In this document: piece after piece, positions 43,996 through 54,570 of the stretch
Layout of the letters: the number at the start of each line of letters is the position of its first letter
How positions within the stretch are numbered: position 1 is the stretch's first letter
NCBI GenBank assembly: GCA_021286765.1
Contig: JAJTBS010000001.1
Coordinates: 248,001 to 312,000 of the forward strand
DNA from: Holophagaceae bacterium
GTDB taxonomy: Bacteria; Acidobacteriota; Holophagae; Holophagales; Holophagaceae
DNA length: 64,000 nt
Reading direction: 5' to 3'
Notes under the pieces: model-generated
The model's database searches: none
Told to the model about the DNA's origin: nothing
Seen by the model: only the letters and a program-made list of their open reading frames with translations
Program-made: the position numbers and the translations under genes

Positions 43996-46900
43996 ATGAT
44001 CCGAATGCTTCACGCCGGGCTGTTGATGGCTGTGACGATGCTGGCCACTGCCGCCGACCTTCCCCTGTCGGGCTGGGCGCTGAAGCCGGGCTCCACGGCG
44101 AGTGTATCGGGCCTGCGCCTGGCGGCCCCCGCCGGGGGAACCGAAGCCACCCTGGCCTCGGGCCCGGTGCCCCTGAAGGTGGGCGAGCTCTACCGACTGA
44201 GCGCGAGGATCAAAGCGGAAGGCGTGACGGCTGATCCGCTGGCCCGCTACCCGACCGCCTTGGGCGCCTGCCTCTCCATGGAGAGCTTCCCCTTCACCAA
44301 CGCCTCGCAGAGCGTCGCGGGCACCTCGGAGCGCCAGGTTTCGCTGCTGTTCCTGGCCACCAGCCCCACGGACCGCGTGCAGCTGCATCTGGGCCGCAAC
44401 GGCAAGGCCACGGGCACGGCCACCTTCAGCGCTGTGAAGCTGGAGAAGGTGGAGGATGTCACGGCCTTCATCCCCATGGAGACCGTGCGCTGGGCGGGCA
44501 AGGGCTTCCGCTACGAGATGGGCGGCTGGACCTTCCTGCACATCGAGGGCGCGCCCTACGCCCGGGGCCGGCAGCACGGCGAGCTCATGGCCGAGGAGAT
44601 CGTGCGCTACATCACCAAGCTGGGTGTGCTGAAGAACACCGCCGACCCGGTGCGGGGGTGGGCCGACCAGCGCCAGACGGCCGATGCGCTCTTCTTCCGC
44701 AAGTACGACGTGGAGTACCTGGAGGAGATGAAGGGCATCGCCGACGGCGCCGTGAAGGCCGGGGCGAAGTTCCGGGGGCGGGACCTCGACCTGCTGGACA
44801 TCGTGACGCTGAACAGTGCCGTGGACATGAGCCAGCTGCAGGAGGGCCTCAACCATGCGGCGCACCCGCTTACCAGCCGCACCTTCATGACCGGCGACGA
44901 CGAGGCGGAGAAAGCCGGGAAAGGCGACCACTGCTCGTCCTTTGTCGCCACCAAGGGGGCCACCCGGAGCGGCCGCTTCATCTTCACCCAGCTGTTCATG
45001 TGGAACGGCTACACCGGCACCGAGTGGGGCGTGATGCTCGACATCGTCCCGGAGAAGGGGCACCGCGTGGTGATGCAGACCTTCGCCGGCGGCATCCACA
45101 GCGGCACGGACTGGTACATCAACGGCTCGGGCCTGGTGATCGGCGAGACCACCGTGGGGCAGACGCCCTTCAATCCCGAGGGCACGCCCCAGAGCAACCG
45201 CATCCGCAAGGCCGCCCAGTACGCCGCCACCATCGACGAGGCCGCCGCCATCCTCTTCAGGCAGAACAACGGCCTCTACACCAACGACTGGACCATGGCC
45301 GACACCAAGACCGACGAGGGCGCCTGCTTCCTGCTGGGCACCGAGAAGACGAAGATGTGGCGCACCGGCACCAAGGGCAAGCCCGCGGACACGCCGGGCC
45401 ATCACCGCGACTTCATCTGGGCCAACAACAACAACCGCGATCTGGATGTGCGCGGCGAGTACGGCGCCAATCCCGAGAACGCACCGGCCGATCTCGCCTT
45501 CAACACCTGGAACCGGGACATCGCCTTCCAGGAGGCCTTCAAGATTCATGGAAAGGGCGGCTTCGACATCGACAGCTCCACCCGCATCCTGGCCAGCAGC
45601 CCCATCAACCGGCCCCATGCCTGCGACGGCAAGCTCACCACCTCGGAGATGGCCGAGAAGCTGGTCTTCATCGCCCACCAGGGCAAGACCACCCTGCGCG
45701 AGAAGCTGGTGGGCGGCCGCTTCATCGCCGACCTGCCCGGCGCCACGCCCCATTTGACCCACGGGTACACCACGTTCAGTCCCATCTGGGTGACGGCGAA
45801 GCTCCAGGCCGCCAGGGCCGCCGGGCGGGAGGAGAAGCAGGCCAAGGCCACGCCTTCGCCGGATGTGAGCGGAATGAAGGACGCGTTCAGCTATGAGGCC
45901 AAAGGCCTCTGGTCCGGTACCGTGAAGCCCGCCAGGGATGCGGAGAATTGGTTCGTGAGCGCCTCCGCGGCCTACTGGCAGCAGCTCAAGGGCTTGCCCG
46001 CAGCGCCTGCCAAAGCCTTCGAGGCCCAGGCCGCCACCCTGGCAGACCTGACCACCCGCCACCTCTATCTGGATGCGAAGGAAGGCGCCCAGGCGCCCCT
46101 GGCCACCGCCACGGCCTACGACCGTTATGGCGCCTATCAGATCCCCCGCATCCGTGGCGTCTTCGCCCTGCACCAGCTGCGGCTGCACCTGGGCAATGCC
46201 GCCTTCGCCAAGGCCATGCGCACGGCCCATGAACGCTTCAACGGGAAGCCCGCCCGCACCGCGGACCTGATCAAGGCCCTCTCCGACGGCGCCGGCCGCG
46301 ACGTGGCGCCCCTCCTGAAACCCTGGCTGGAGCGCGCCGATCTGCCCACGCCCCAGATGAAAGTGGAGATGAAGAAGGCCGAATCCGGCTACACCGTGAC
46401 CCTCACGGTGGACCAATCCGGCTTCGCCTATCCCTTCATCGCCTCCGTGAACCTGGAGACCGCCAAGGGTGCTCGCCTGGAGCGCATCCAGATGACCGGC
46501 GCCACCGGCACCTTCACCTTCCCCAGCGAGGCCGAGCCCACCCGGGTGACCTTCAATGCCGGCCATGACATCCCCATGGCCCGCGCAAACTTCTGGGTGC
46601 TCGGCAATGTGCTGGACGACTGGACGGCCACGCGGCTGATCTATGGCACCGCCCGCGAGGTCGAGGCCCAGCGCACCCTGGCCCTGCAGTACCGCGACAC
46701 CCTGGCCGAACTGACCACGGAAGTGCTGCTGCCCGTCCAGGCCGATGCCGAGGCCAGCGATGCGGACCTGGCCGCCAGCGACCTCCTCGTCTTCGGCGGG
46801 CCCGCCGACAATGGCCTGGCCGCCCGGCTCCAGGCCGAGGGCCGCCTTCCCGTCGAGGCCGGTTCGGGCTGGTTCAAGTGGCAGGGGCGCACCTATGGGC

Positions 46901-47112
46901 GTCCGGACGACGGCCTCATTGCCGCCTTCCCCAATCCCTGGAATTCCAAGCGCATGATGGTCTTGATCTTGGCCAACAGCCGCATCCAGCAGTGGGCCAT
47001 GACCAAGGCCTGGCCCCGGGGCCTGCCGGGCTGGGGGCTCTACCGTGGCGGCGACGTGCAGCTGAAGGGACATGCGCCCCTGGTCTCTCTGGACATCGCT
47101 GGTCAACAATAG
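43996..47112 (+). CDS. Large secreted C45 (acyltransferase-like Ntn hydrolase) protein with M1-like C-terminal region
   Basis: A 1038-residue protein with a signal peptide (MLHAGLLMAVTMLATAA). After a strand-rich N-terminal domain comes a C45-type Ntn-hydrolase core. It begins RGRQHGELMAEEIV near residue 195, and GDHCSSFVATKGATRSG carries the likely nucleophile Cys313. C45 enzymes, such as penicillin acyltransferase and phospholipase-B-like proteins, self-cleave before that Cys and hydrolyse amide bonds. Residues 650-870 resemble the C-terminal part of M1 aminopeptidases (RGVFALHQLRLHLGNAAF, then LLKPWLERADLPTPQ), but the M1 zinc motif HEXXH is absent. The role is probably amide hydrolysis outside the cell. 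Confidence 0.75.
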   Translation: MIRMLHAGLLMAVTMLATAADLPLSGWALKPGSTASVSGLRLAAPAGGTEATLASGPVPLKVGELYRLSARIKAEGVTADPLARYPTALGACLSMESFPFTNASQSVAGTSERQVSLLFLATSPTDRVQLHLGRNGKATGTATFSAVKLEKVEDVTAFIPMETVRWAGKGFRYEMGGWTFLHIEGAPYARGRQHGELMAEEIVRYITKLGVLKNTADPVRGWADQRQTADALFFRKYDVEYLEEMKGIADGAVKAGAKFRGRDLDLLDIVTLNSAVDMSQLQEGLNHAAHPLTSRTFMTGDDEAEKAGKGDHCSSFVATKGATRSGRFIFTQLFMWNGYTGTEWGVMLDIVPEKGHRVVMQTFAGGIHSGTDWYINGSGLVIGETTVGQTPFNPEGTPQSNRIRKAAQYAATIDEAAAILFRQNNGLYTNDWTMADTKTDEGACFLLGTEKTKMWRTGTKGKPADTPGHHRDFIWANNNNRDLDVRGEYGANPENAPADLAFNTWNRDIAFQEAFKIHGKGGFDIDSSTRILASSPINRPHACDGKLTTSEMAEKLVFIAHQGKTTLREKLVGGRFIADLPGATPHLTHGYTTFSPIWVTAKLQAARAAGREEKQAKATPSPDVSGMKDAFSYEAKGLWSGTVKPARDAENWFVSASAAYWQQLKGLPAAPAKAFEAQAATLADLTTRHLYLDAKEGAQAPLATATAYDRYGAYQIPRIRGVFALHQLRLHLGNAAFAKAMRTAHERFNGKPARTADLIKALSDGAGRDVAPLLKPWLERADLPTPQMKVEMKKAESGYTVTLTVDQSGFAYPFIASVNLETAKGARLERIQMTGATGTFTFPSEAEPTRVTFNAGHDIPMARANFWVLGNVLDDWTATRLIYGTAREVEAQRTLALQYRDTLAELTTEVLLPVQADAEASDADLAASDLLVFGGPADNGLAARLQAEGRLPVEAGSGWFKWQGRTYGRPDDGLIAAFPNPWNSKRMMVLILANSRIQQWAMTKAWPRGLPGWGLYRGGDVQLKGHAPLVSLDIAGQQ

Positions 47113-47177
47113 AATTCCAGGATTCATCCAGGAAATCAGCCGGTTTCGTCCAGGTTTCCAAAACGCATGACAAGGCT

Positions 47178-47205
47178 GTTACAACAGGTCCTTCTTGGCT
47201 AGCAT
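47178..47205 (+). promoter_or_regulatory. Putative promoter of the hybrid histidine kinase gene
   Basis: GTTACA (matching TTGACA at four of six) and TAGCAT (four of six to TATAAT) are 16 bases apart, ending 40 bases before the TTG start at 47245. Plausible but not strong. Confidence 0.35.
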
Positions 47206-47244
47206 GGGCTGATCCACCCATGTCAATGCCAGAGGGACCTGCCA

Positions 47245-49295
<2,051 letters not shown>

Positions 49296-49299
<4 letters not shown>

Positions 49300-49724
49300 A
49301 TCGAGTACCCGTGGCTATCCACTTCCAGCGCCTGCTGCCGGGTGGCGAGGTCGGCGAGGGTGGTGGCTTTGAGTACGGCCCGGGCGGCTTCGGTGCTGCG
49401 GGTCCAGAGCTCGCGCACGGCCCGGGCGCCGTGGGTGGCGTCGGGTGGAAGACTCAGGCCGCCGAAGCGCCCTTCCAGGGCTTCCAGCACCTCCAGGGCG
49501 CTGATGTGGCTGGGATGCCGGGCCAGCTCGCAGCCGCCGCTGGGTCCGCGCTGGACCTTCACCAGCCCGGCGGTCTTGAGGCCGCCCAGCAGCACCCTCA
49601 GGAACTTGGGCGGAAGGCCTTGGCGGCCGGCGATGGCGTCCACCAGGATGGGGCCGCGCCCGGACTGCAGGGCCAGCTCCACCATGAGCTGCAATCCGTA
49701 ACGTCCCTTGGCTGAACCCTTCAT
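49296..49724 (-). CDS. Rrf2-family transcriptional regulator (CymR-like)
   Basis: A 142-residue winged-helix regulator. YGLQLMVELAL and VDAIAGRQGLPPKFLRVLLGGLK form the DNA-binding part, followed by LVKVQRGPSGGCELAR. The three clustered Cys of iron-sulfur IscR/NsrR proteins are absent; only one Cys is seen. It therefore resembles the cysteine-metabolism regulator CymR. The ATG at 49724 has GGAGG upstream. It is divergent from cysK, so it probably controls cysK and itself. Confidence 0.85.
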
Positions 49725-49744
49725 GACCGAACCTCCGATGCCAT

Positions 49745-49810
49745 CCTGGCACAAATATATAATCAAAACAATTAACAAACTTGACAATTTTTCATTCCTT
49801 TCCATACTTC
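49745..49810. promoter_or_regulatory. AT-rich divergent promoter region of Rrf2 regulator and cysK
   Basis: On the plus strand TTGACA (49781-49786) is followed after 16 bases by CATACT (49803-49808), which serves cysK. The adjoining A/T-rich block (49750-49780) contains short overlapping inverted tracts (ATTAAC, TAATCA). It also reads as promoter-like sequence in the other direction (TTGTCA on the minus strand), and would suit an Rrf2 operator. It is one of the two most AT-rich stretches in the window. Confidence 0.6.
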
Positions 49811-49846
49811 AGCATCCGCCCGTCAGGGTCGTCGAAGGAGATCGCC

Positions 49847-50803
49847 ATGAGCCGCCCCACTGATCGCCCCAACCGCGTGGAACACGCCTACGAGCTGGTG
49901 GGCTACACCCCCGTGGTGCGTCTGAACCGCATCGTGCCGGCGGGCTCCGCCAAGGTCTACGTGAAGCTGGAGAGCGCCAACCCCGGCGGCAGCGTCAAGG
50001 ACCGCATCGCCTTGAGCATGATCCAGGACGCCGAGGCACGCGGCGCCCTGAAGCCCGGCAGCACGCTGCTGGAAGCCACCAGCGGCAACACGGGCATCGG
50101 CCTCGCCTTCGTGGCGGCGGCCAAGGGCTACAAGATCACCCTGGTGATGCCCGACACCATGACCCAGGAGCGCCGCGCCCTCCTCAAGGCCTATGGCGCC
50201 ACGCTGGTGCTCACGCCGGGCTCCGGCGGCATGAAGGCGGCCGTGGACAAGGCCCAGGAGCTGGCGGATGCCGATCCCAGCTACTTCCTGGTGCGCCAGT
50301 TCGACAACCCCGCCAACCCCGCGGTCCACCGCCGCACCACGGCCCTGGAGGTGCTGGAGCAGGTGCCCGAGCTCGACGCCTTCGTGGCGGGCGTGGGCAC
50401 GGGCGGCACTGTCACCGGCGTGGGCGAGGTGCTGGCGGAGCGGAAGCCCGGCACCCTGGTCGTCGCCGTGGAGCCCGAGACCTCGCCGCTGCTGAGCACG
50501 GGGCAGGCGGGCCCCCACAAGATCCAGGGCATCGGGCCCAACTTCGTGCCCACCATCCTCAACCGGAAGGCTTTCCAGCGTGTGCGGCCCGTGGGCTACG
50601 ACGAGGCCATCGCCATCTCCCGCCGCCTGGCCCGGGAGGAGGGCCTGCTCACCGGCATCAGCACCGGCGCCATCGTCTTCGCCGCCCTGGAGGTGGCGAA
50701 GGAGCTGGGCGAGGGCAAGACCGTGGTGGCCGTGCTCTGCGACACCGGCGAGCGCTACCTGACGCATCCCCTCTTCGCGGAGATCGATGGCCCTGCCATC
50801 TGA
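49847..50803 (+). CDS. cysK: Cysteine synthase (O-acetylserine sulfhydrylase)
   Basis: A 318-residue PLP enzyme making cysteine from O-acetylserine and sulfide. The PLP lysine lies in PGGSVKDRIALS. The substrate loop is EATSGNTGIGLA, the phosphate-binding loop GVGTGGTVTGVG and the Ser near the end GISTGAI. AAGGAG precedes ATG 49847. It is expressed from the promoter at 49781-49808 and ends at a strong terminator (50838-50865), so it is monocistronic. Confidence 0.96.
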   Translation: MSRPTDRPNRVEHAYELVGYTPVVRLNRIVPAGSAKVYVKLESANPGGSVKDRIALSMIQDAEARGALKPGSTLLEATSGNTGIGLAFVAAAKGYKITLVMPDTMTQERRALLKAYGATLVLTPGSGGMKAAVDKAQELADADPSYFLVRQFDNPANPAVHRRTTALEVLEQVPELDAFVAGVGTGGTVTGVGEVLAERKPGTLVVAVEPETSPLLSTGQAGPHKIQGIGPNFVPTILNRKAFQRVRPVGYDEAIAISRRLAREEGLLTGISTGAIVFAALEVAKELGEGKTVVAVLCDTGERYLTHPLFAEIDGPAI

Positions 50804-50837
50804 ACCGGCTCTGATCCGGCACCACTCCGGCACCACC

Positions 50838-50865
50838 CAAGGGCTCTCCGGAGCCCTTGTTTTTT
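50838..50865 (+). terminator. Rho-independent terminator of cysK
   Basis: A 9-bp stem (CAAGGGCTC with its complement) with a TCCG loop, followed by six T. It is a textbook intrinsic terminator located 35 bases after the cysK stop. Confidence 0.93.
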
Positions 50866-50877
50866 GGTCCAGGGGGC

Positions 50878-50926
50878 TTGACGGGGGTTTTATCTGACTT
50901 ACTGTATTAGTTCACTGATACGGTAA
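50878..50926 (+). promoter_or_regulatory. Promoter and 28-bp palindromic operator of the GntR/ABC operon
   Basis: TTGACG (50878-50883) is a -35 element; the -10 region falls at about 50900-50910. The 28-bp imperfect palindrome 50899-50926 covers it: half-sites TTACTGTATTAGTT and CACTGATACGGTAA are inverted copies matching at 11 of 14 positions. YtrA-type GntR repressors bind such sites and repress their own operon. The next gene is exactly that kind of regulator. Confidence 0.75.
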
Positions 50927-50947
50927 CCCCCACCCAGGAGGCACGGG

Positions 50948-51349
50948 ATGAAGGCCCTTCTTCAAGTGGATCCCGCCGAAGCGGCCCCACTCTGGCGCCA
51001 GATCGAGGAGGGTGTGCGCCGCTTGGTGGCCTCCGGGGGCCTCGCGGCCGGAGCCCTGATGCCCTCGGTCCGGGACCTGGCCCGGGAGCTGGGGGTGAAC
51101 CCCAACACGGTGGTGAAGGCGTACCAGCACCTCGTGGAGGCCGGCGTGCTGGCGGTCCGGCGGGGCGATGGCACCTATGTCGCAGACGCGCCCCCGGCTT
51201 TCCGCGCCAGCGAGCGGGCGGCCCTGCTGCGCGAGGGCGCGCTCCGGTTCGCCGCCACGGCCCTGACCACCGGATCGGATCTGCCCGAGGCGACCACCTT
51301 CCTGGCGGCCGCCTGGAAATCCATCACTCGCAAGGGAGGCAAGTCATGA
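50948..51349 (+). CDS. GntR-family regulator, YtrA subfamily
   Basis: A 133-residue protein. The winged helix-turn-helix is GALMPSVRDLARELGVNPNT followed by VVKAYQHLVEAGV and a wing VRRGDGTYVA. The C-terminal domain is short (about 50 residues), typical of the YtrA group. A strong ribosome site AGGAGG precedes ATG 50948. Its stop overlaps the ABC ATPase start by four bases. It probably represses this operon until an envelope or cell-wall stress signal appears. Confidence 0.9.
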   Translation: MKALLQVDPAEAAPLWRQIEEGVRRLVASGGLAAGALMPSVRDLARELGVNPNTVVKAYQHLVEAGVLAVRRGDGTYVADAPPAFRASERAALLREGALRFAATALTTGSDLPEATTFLAAAWKSITRKGGKS

Positions 51350-52251
51350 CGAGCCACCAGGCATTCCCCGCTGTGGACTGCCGGAACCTTAGCGTCCGCT
51401 ACGGCCGGATCCAGGCCCTGGACCAGGCCTCCTTCACAGTGGAGCCCGGCCAGGTCTACGCCCTCCTGGGGCGGAACGGTTCCGGCAAGACCTCCCTGGT
51501 CCGGTGCCTGCTGGGCCACCAGAAGCCCTTCGCGGGCGGGGTCGACCTGCTCGGCCAGGATGTCTGGTCCCGCCGCACGGAACTCATGCGGCGGGTGGGC
51601 GTGGTGGCGGAAGAACCCGACGCCCCCCCGGCCATGACGCCACGCCAGCTACTGAGGTTCTGCGCGGGCCTCCATTCCCGGTGGGATGTCGCTGGCACGG
51701 ACGCGCGGCTGACGCGCTTCCGCGTGCCCCTCGACGTCCCCTTTGGCAAGCTCTCCCGGGGCCAGAAGGCTCAGCTCGCCCTCACGCTGGCGCTGGGGCC
51801 CGGGCCCGAGCTGCTGGTGCTCGACGATCCGACCCTGGGCCTGGACCCCGTGGCCCGGCGCGAGGTCTACGATGAGTTGCTGAGGGAGCTGGCGGACCGG
51901 GGCACCACGATCTTCATCACCACGCATGACCTCGCCGGCATCGAGGGGATTGCCGACCGGGTGGGCATCCTCCACGGAGGCCGGCTCCTGCTGGACGGCA
52001 GCCTGGAAGAGCTCAAGGCCCGCCACCGCAGGGTGAGCTGGGCTCCCTTCCGGGCCCTGCGGCCCGAGGAACTGGCACCCTATGCCCCGCTGAGGGTCCG
52101 GGAAGGCGGGCTCGGCGGCGAGGCGGTGGTGTCCCAGGGCGATCCCACGCGGCTGCTGGATGGCGACCGTCCGGATCTGCAGGTGCAGGCCCTGTCTCTG
52201 GAAGAACTGTTCGTGGCCCTGGTGGGCGCTGAATCGGAGGTAGCCTCATGA
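51346..52251 (+). CDS. ABC transporter ATP-binding protein (YtrB-type)
   Basis: A 301-residue ATPase. Walker A LLGRNGSGKTSL, signature LSRGQKAQLAL, Walker B LLVLDDPTLGLD and H-loop ITTHDL are present. In the Walker B region the catalytic Glu is Asp, as is common in this subfamily. It energises the permease encoded next. The ATG overlaps the regulator stop and its own stop overlaps the permease start. Confidence 0.92.
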   Translation: MTSHQAFPAVDCRNLSVRYGRIQALDQASFTVEPGQVYALLGRNGSGKTSLVRCLLGHQKPFAGGVDLLGQDVWSRRTELMRRVGVVAEEPDAPPAMTPRQLLRFCAGLHSRWDVAGTDARLTRFRVPLDVPFGKLSRGQKAQLALTLALGPGPELLVLDDPTLGLDPVARREVYDELLRELADRGTTIFITTHDLAGIEGIADRVGILHGGRLLLDGSLEELKARHRRVSWAPFRALRPEELAPYAPLRVREGGLGGEAVVSQGDPTRLLDGDRPDLQVQALSLEELFVALVGAESEVAS

Positions 52252-53054
52252 CCACCCTCGCCGTCTTCCGCCGGGAATGGATCGGCCGCCGCAATGTCTT
52301 TCTGCTGGGCCTGGCCATGGGGTTCATCCAGCTCATCGCCATCCGCTTTGACCCCGATGGGGGTTCCGTCCACGACAAGGCCGCCTTCATGGCCATGGGC
52401 ACGGGCACCCTGTTCGCCTGGGTAGTGGCCGCCCTCTTCGGGGCCACGATGGTGGGCCGGGACCTGGAGGAGCGGCGCTTCAGCTTCCTGCTGAACCAGC
52501 CGCTCCAGACCGGCGAGATCTTCGCCGGCAAGGTCGCGGCAGGGATCAGCCTGGCCGTGCTGTCCGCCATCCTGCTTTGCCTCCCGCCGGTCCTGCTGGG
52601 CGGCCTCTGGCGACAGCTCCCCCTGAAGGAGGTCAGCCGGATCGTGGGCCTCTGGCTGGCCGGAGGCACGGTCCTGCTGCTGCTCTTCCACGCCGTATCC
52701 ATCCAGGTCCGGTCCCGGTCTTCCTGGCTGGTCCTGGATCTGGCCACCTGGGCGGGCTTCGCCTGGGGCGCGCGCCTGCTGAGCCGGAGGCTGATCGGTG
52801 GCGGGGCCTTTGAGGAAATGTTGCAGCTGTGGTTGGTGCTGCTAGTGGTGGTGACGCTGGGGCTCGCCGTGGCGGGCTACCTCCAGGTGGCCGAGGGCAG
52901 GGCGGATCTCCACCGGAGCCACCGCTGGGTATCGGTGACGCTGGCCACCAGCCTTGGGCTGGCCCTGTTGATCGGGTGGGTGCAGGCGACCTGGGTGCTC
53001 GGTCACCGGCCTGCGGCCCCCCGGACTCTGACGGCCTCCCCCAGGATCCGCTAG
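52248..53054 (+). CDS. ABC transporter permease (ABC-2 type)
   Basis: A 268-residue membrane protein with about six helices. It starts MTTLAVFRREW, typical for ABC-2 permeases, and contains an extended helix pair at residues 45-70 and EERRFSFLLNQPLQTGEIF. With the ATPase at 51346 it forms a two-component exporter. The ATG overlaps the ATPase stop by four bases. Confidence 0.88.
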   Translation: MTTLAVFRREWIGRRNVFLLGLAMGFIQLIAIRFDPDGGSVHDKAAFMAMGTGTLFAWVVAALFGATMVGRDLEERRFSFLLNQPLQTGEIFAGKVAAGISLAVLSAILLCLPPVLLGGLWRQLPLKEVSRIVGLWLAGGTVLLLLFHAVSIQVRSRSSWLVLDLATWAGFAWGARLLSRRLIGGGAFEEMLQLWLVLLVVVTLGLAVAGYLQVAEGRADLHRSHRWVSVTLATSLGLALLIGWVQATWVLGHRPAAPRTLTASPRIR

Positions 53055-53075
53055 AGTCTCCGTTCAGAGGCACCC

Positions 53076-53732
53076 ATGCGGAAACCCTTCGCCCGTCCCC
53101 TGCGTCCGCTCATGGCGCTCCTGTTCTGGGTCGCTTCCCCCACGGTCCTCCCCGCCCAGGTGCCCGCAGACCCGGCCGTGGATTTCGAACGGGCGGTGGT
53201 GCAGGAAATGAGTGATGCCCGCACGCGCCCCAGAGCCTATGCGCGGCACCTTCGGGAGCTGCGCGAGGGCTTCGAAGGGACCCTCTGGCACCGGCCCGGG
53301 CGGGTGCCCCTGCGCACGGAGGAGGGCGTCGCGGCGCTGGACGAGGCCATCGCCTTCCTGGAGGCCGCCCGCCCGGTGGGGCCGCTCCGTTTCAACGAGG
53401 GGCTCGCCCTGGCCGCGCGCCGGCATGCCCAGGATCTGGGTCCCCGCGGCGCCCTTGAGCACGTGGGCTCGGACGGCGCCAAGCTCTCGGACCGGCTCAA
53501 CCGCCTGGGAGTCTGGCATGGGCTCATCGCCGAGAACATCAGCACCGGCGAGCCAGAGGCGCGGCAGGTGGTGATCCAGCTTCTGGTGGACGACGGCGTG
53601 CCCAGCCGCGGGCACCGGCGCAACCTCTTCCATCCGGAGCTGCACCAGGCCGGGGCAGGTCGGGCGCCCCACCGGGACTACCGCGTCGTGACGGTCATCG
53701 ACTACGCAGACGGCTTCGTCCCGAATCCCTAG
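53076..53732 (+). CDS. CAP/SCP-domain protein, secreted
   Basis: A 218-residue protein with a signal peptide (LMALLFWVASPTVLPAQ). The CAP domain runs over residues 35-205 with LALAARRHAQDLGPRGALEHVG, AENISTG and VDDGVPSRGHRRNLFHPEL, where two His, a Glu and a final His form the usual CAP cavity. Function varies (lipid binding or protease-like). It starts 21 bases after the permease stop. TAGAGT at 53053 may be its own -10. Confidence 0.85.
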   Translation: MRKPFARPLRPLMALLFWVASPTVLPAQVPADPAVDFERAVVQEMSDARTRPRAYARHLRELREGFEGTLWHRPGRVPLRTEEGVAALDEAIAFLEAARPVGPLRFNEGLALAARRHAQDLGPRGALEHVGSDGAKLSDRLNRLGVWHGLIAENISTGEPEARQVVIQLLVDDGVPSRGHRRNLFHPELHQAGAGRAPHRDYRVVTVIDYADGFVPNP

Positions 53733-53774
53733 CGGATTCCTGCTAGCCTGGGCCCATTCCGCGGGTGAATCGTG

Positions 53775-54560
53775 ATGGTCCTTCTAGCCAGGCTGGGTGC
53801 GCCCGTCCGCGGCTTCCTGGAGTTCCTGGGCGACCAGGCGCACCTGGTGCTACGGACACTGAGGGATGCCCTGCTGCTGCGCCTGGATCAGCTGCCGGTG
53901 GTGGGCGGCCAGACCAAGCTGCAGGTGCGCTTCACGGGGCTGGACGCCATGTGGCTGGTGAGCGGCACGGCCCTGCTGCTGGGCGCGGTGACGCTCATCC
54001 AGGCCTTCAGTCAGCTTTCGGGCCTGGGTGCGGAGAACTACATCGGCACCCTCATGGTGCTCATCATCCTGCGGGAGCTGGGCCCGCTGCTCACGGCGGT
54101 GCTGGTCATCGGCCGAAGCGCCACGGCCATCGCCGCGGAACTGGGCGCCATGCAGCTGAACGGCGAGGTGGACGCCCTGGCCACCCACGGCGTGAACCCC
54201 TACCAGTACCTGTTGCTGCCCCGCTGGCTGGGCGTGCTGGTCTCCGTGTTCGCCCTGGTGGTGTTCTTCGACGCCATGGCCCTGGGCGGTGGCTTCTTGG
54301 TGGCCAAGCTCAAGTACGGCCTGACCTTCGGCTTCTACATGGACTCCGTGCGCAAGACCCTGACCAACCGCGACTTCGCGGCCACCCTGCTCAAGGTGGC
54401 GCTCTTCTCCGGGGTCATCGCCTTCCATGCCAGCCACTTCGGGTTGCGCATCCGGCGCAGCCAGACCGAGATCCCCCAGGCTGTCACCAAGACCGTCGTG
54501 TCGGCGCTGGTGGCCGTGTTCTCCCTGGACGGCCTCATCGCAGCCCTCCTCTATTTCTGA
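53775..54560 (+). CDS. mlaE: MlaE-family lipid-transport permease
   Basis: A 261-residue membrane protein (start ATG 53775 or GTG 53772) with about five helices. The family core reads ILRELGPLLTAVLVIGRSAT and AIAAELGAMQLNGEVDAL, with YLLLPRWLGVLVS downstream. With MlaF and MlaD it forms an inner-membrane complex that moves phospholipids between the two membranes. No MlaB or MlaC gene is adjacent. Confidence 0.93.
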   Translation: MVLLARLGAPVRGFLEFLGDQAHLVLRTLRDALLLRLDQLPVVGGQTKLQVRFTGLDAMWLVSGTALLLGAVTLIQAFSQLSGLGAENYIGTLMVLIILRELGPLLTAVLVIGRSATAIAAELGAMQLNGEVDALATHGVNPYQYLLLPRWLGVLVSVFALVVFFDAMALGGGFLVAKLKYGLTFGFYMDSVRKTLTNRDFAATLLKVALFSGVIAFHASHFGLRIRRSQTEIPQAVTKTVVSALVAVFSLDGLIAALLYF

Positions 54561-54570
54561 CGGGGCCGCG

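Noticed and set aside
43912-47127. 1071-codon minus-strand open frame opposite the C45 protein
   Set aside because: It is rich in Gly, Ala, His and Leu with no domain, and the plus-strand frame has a signal peptide and family motifs.
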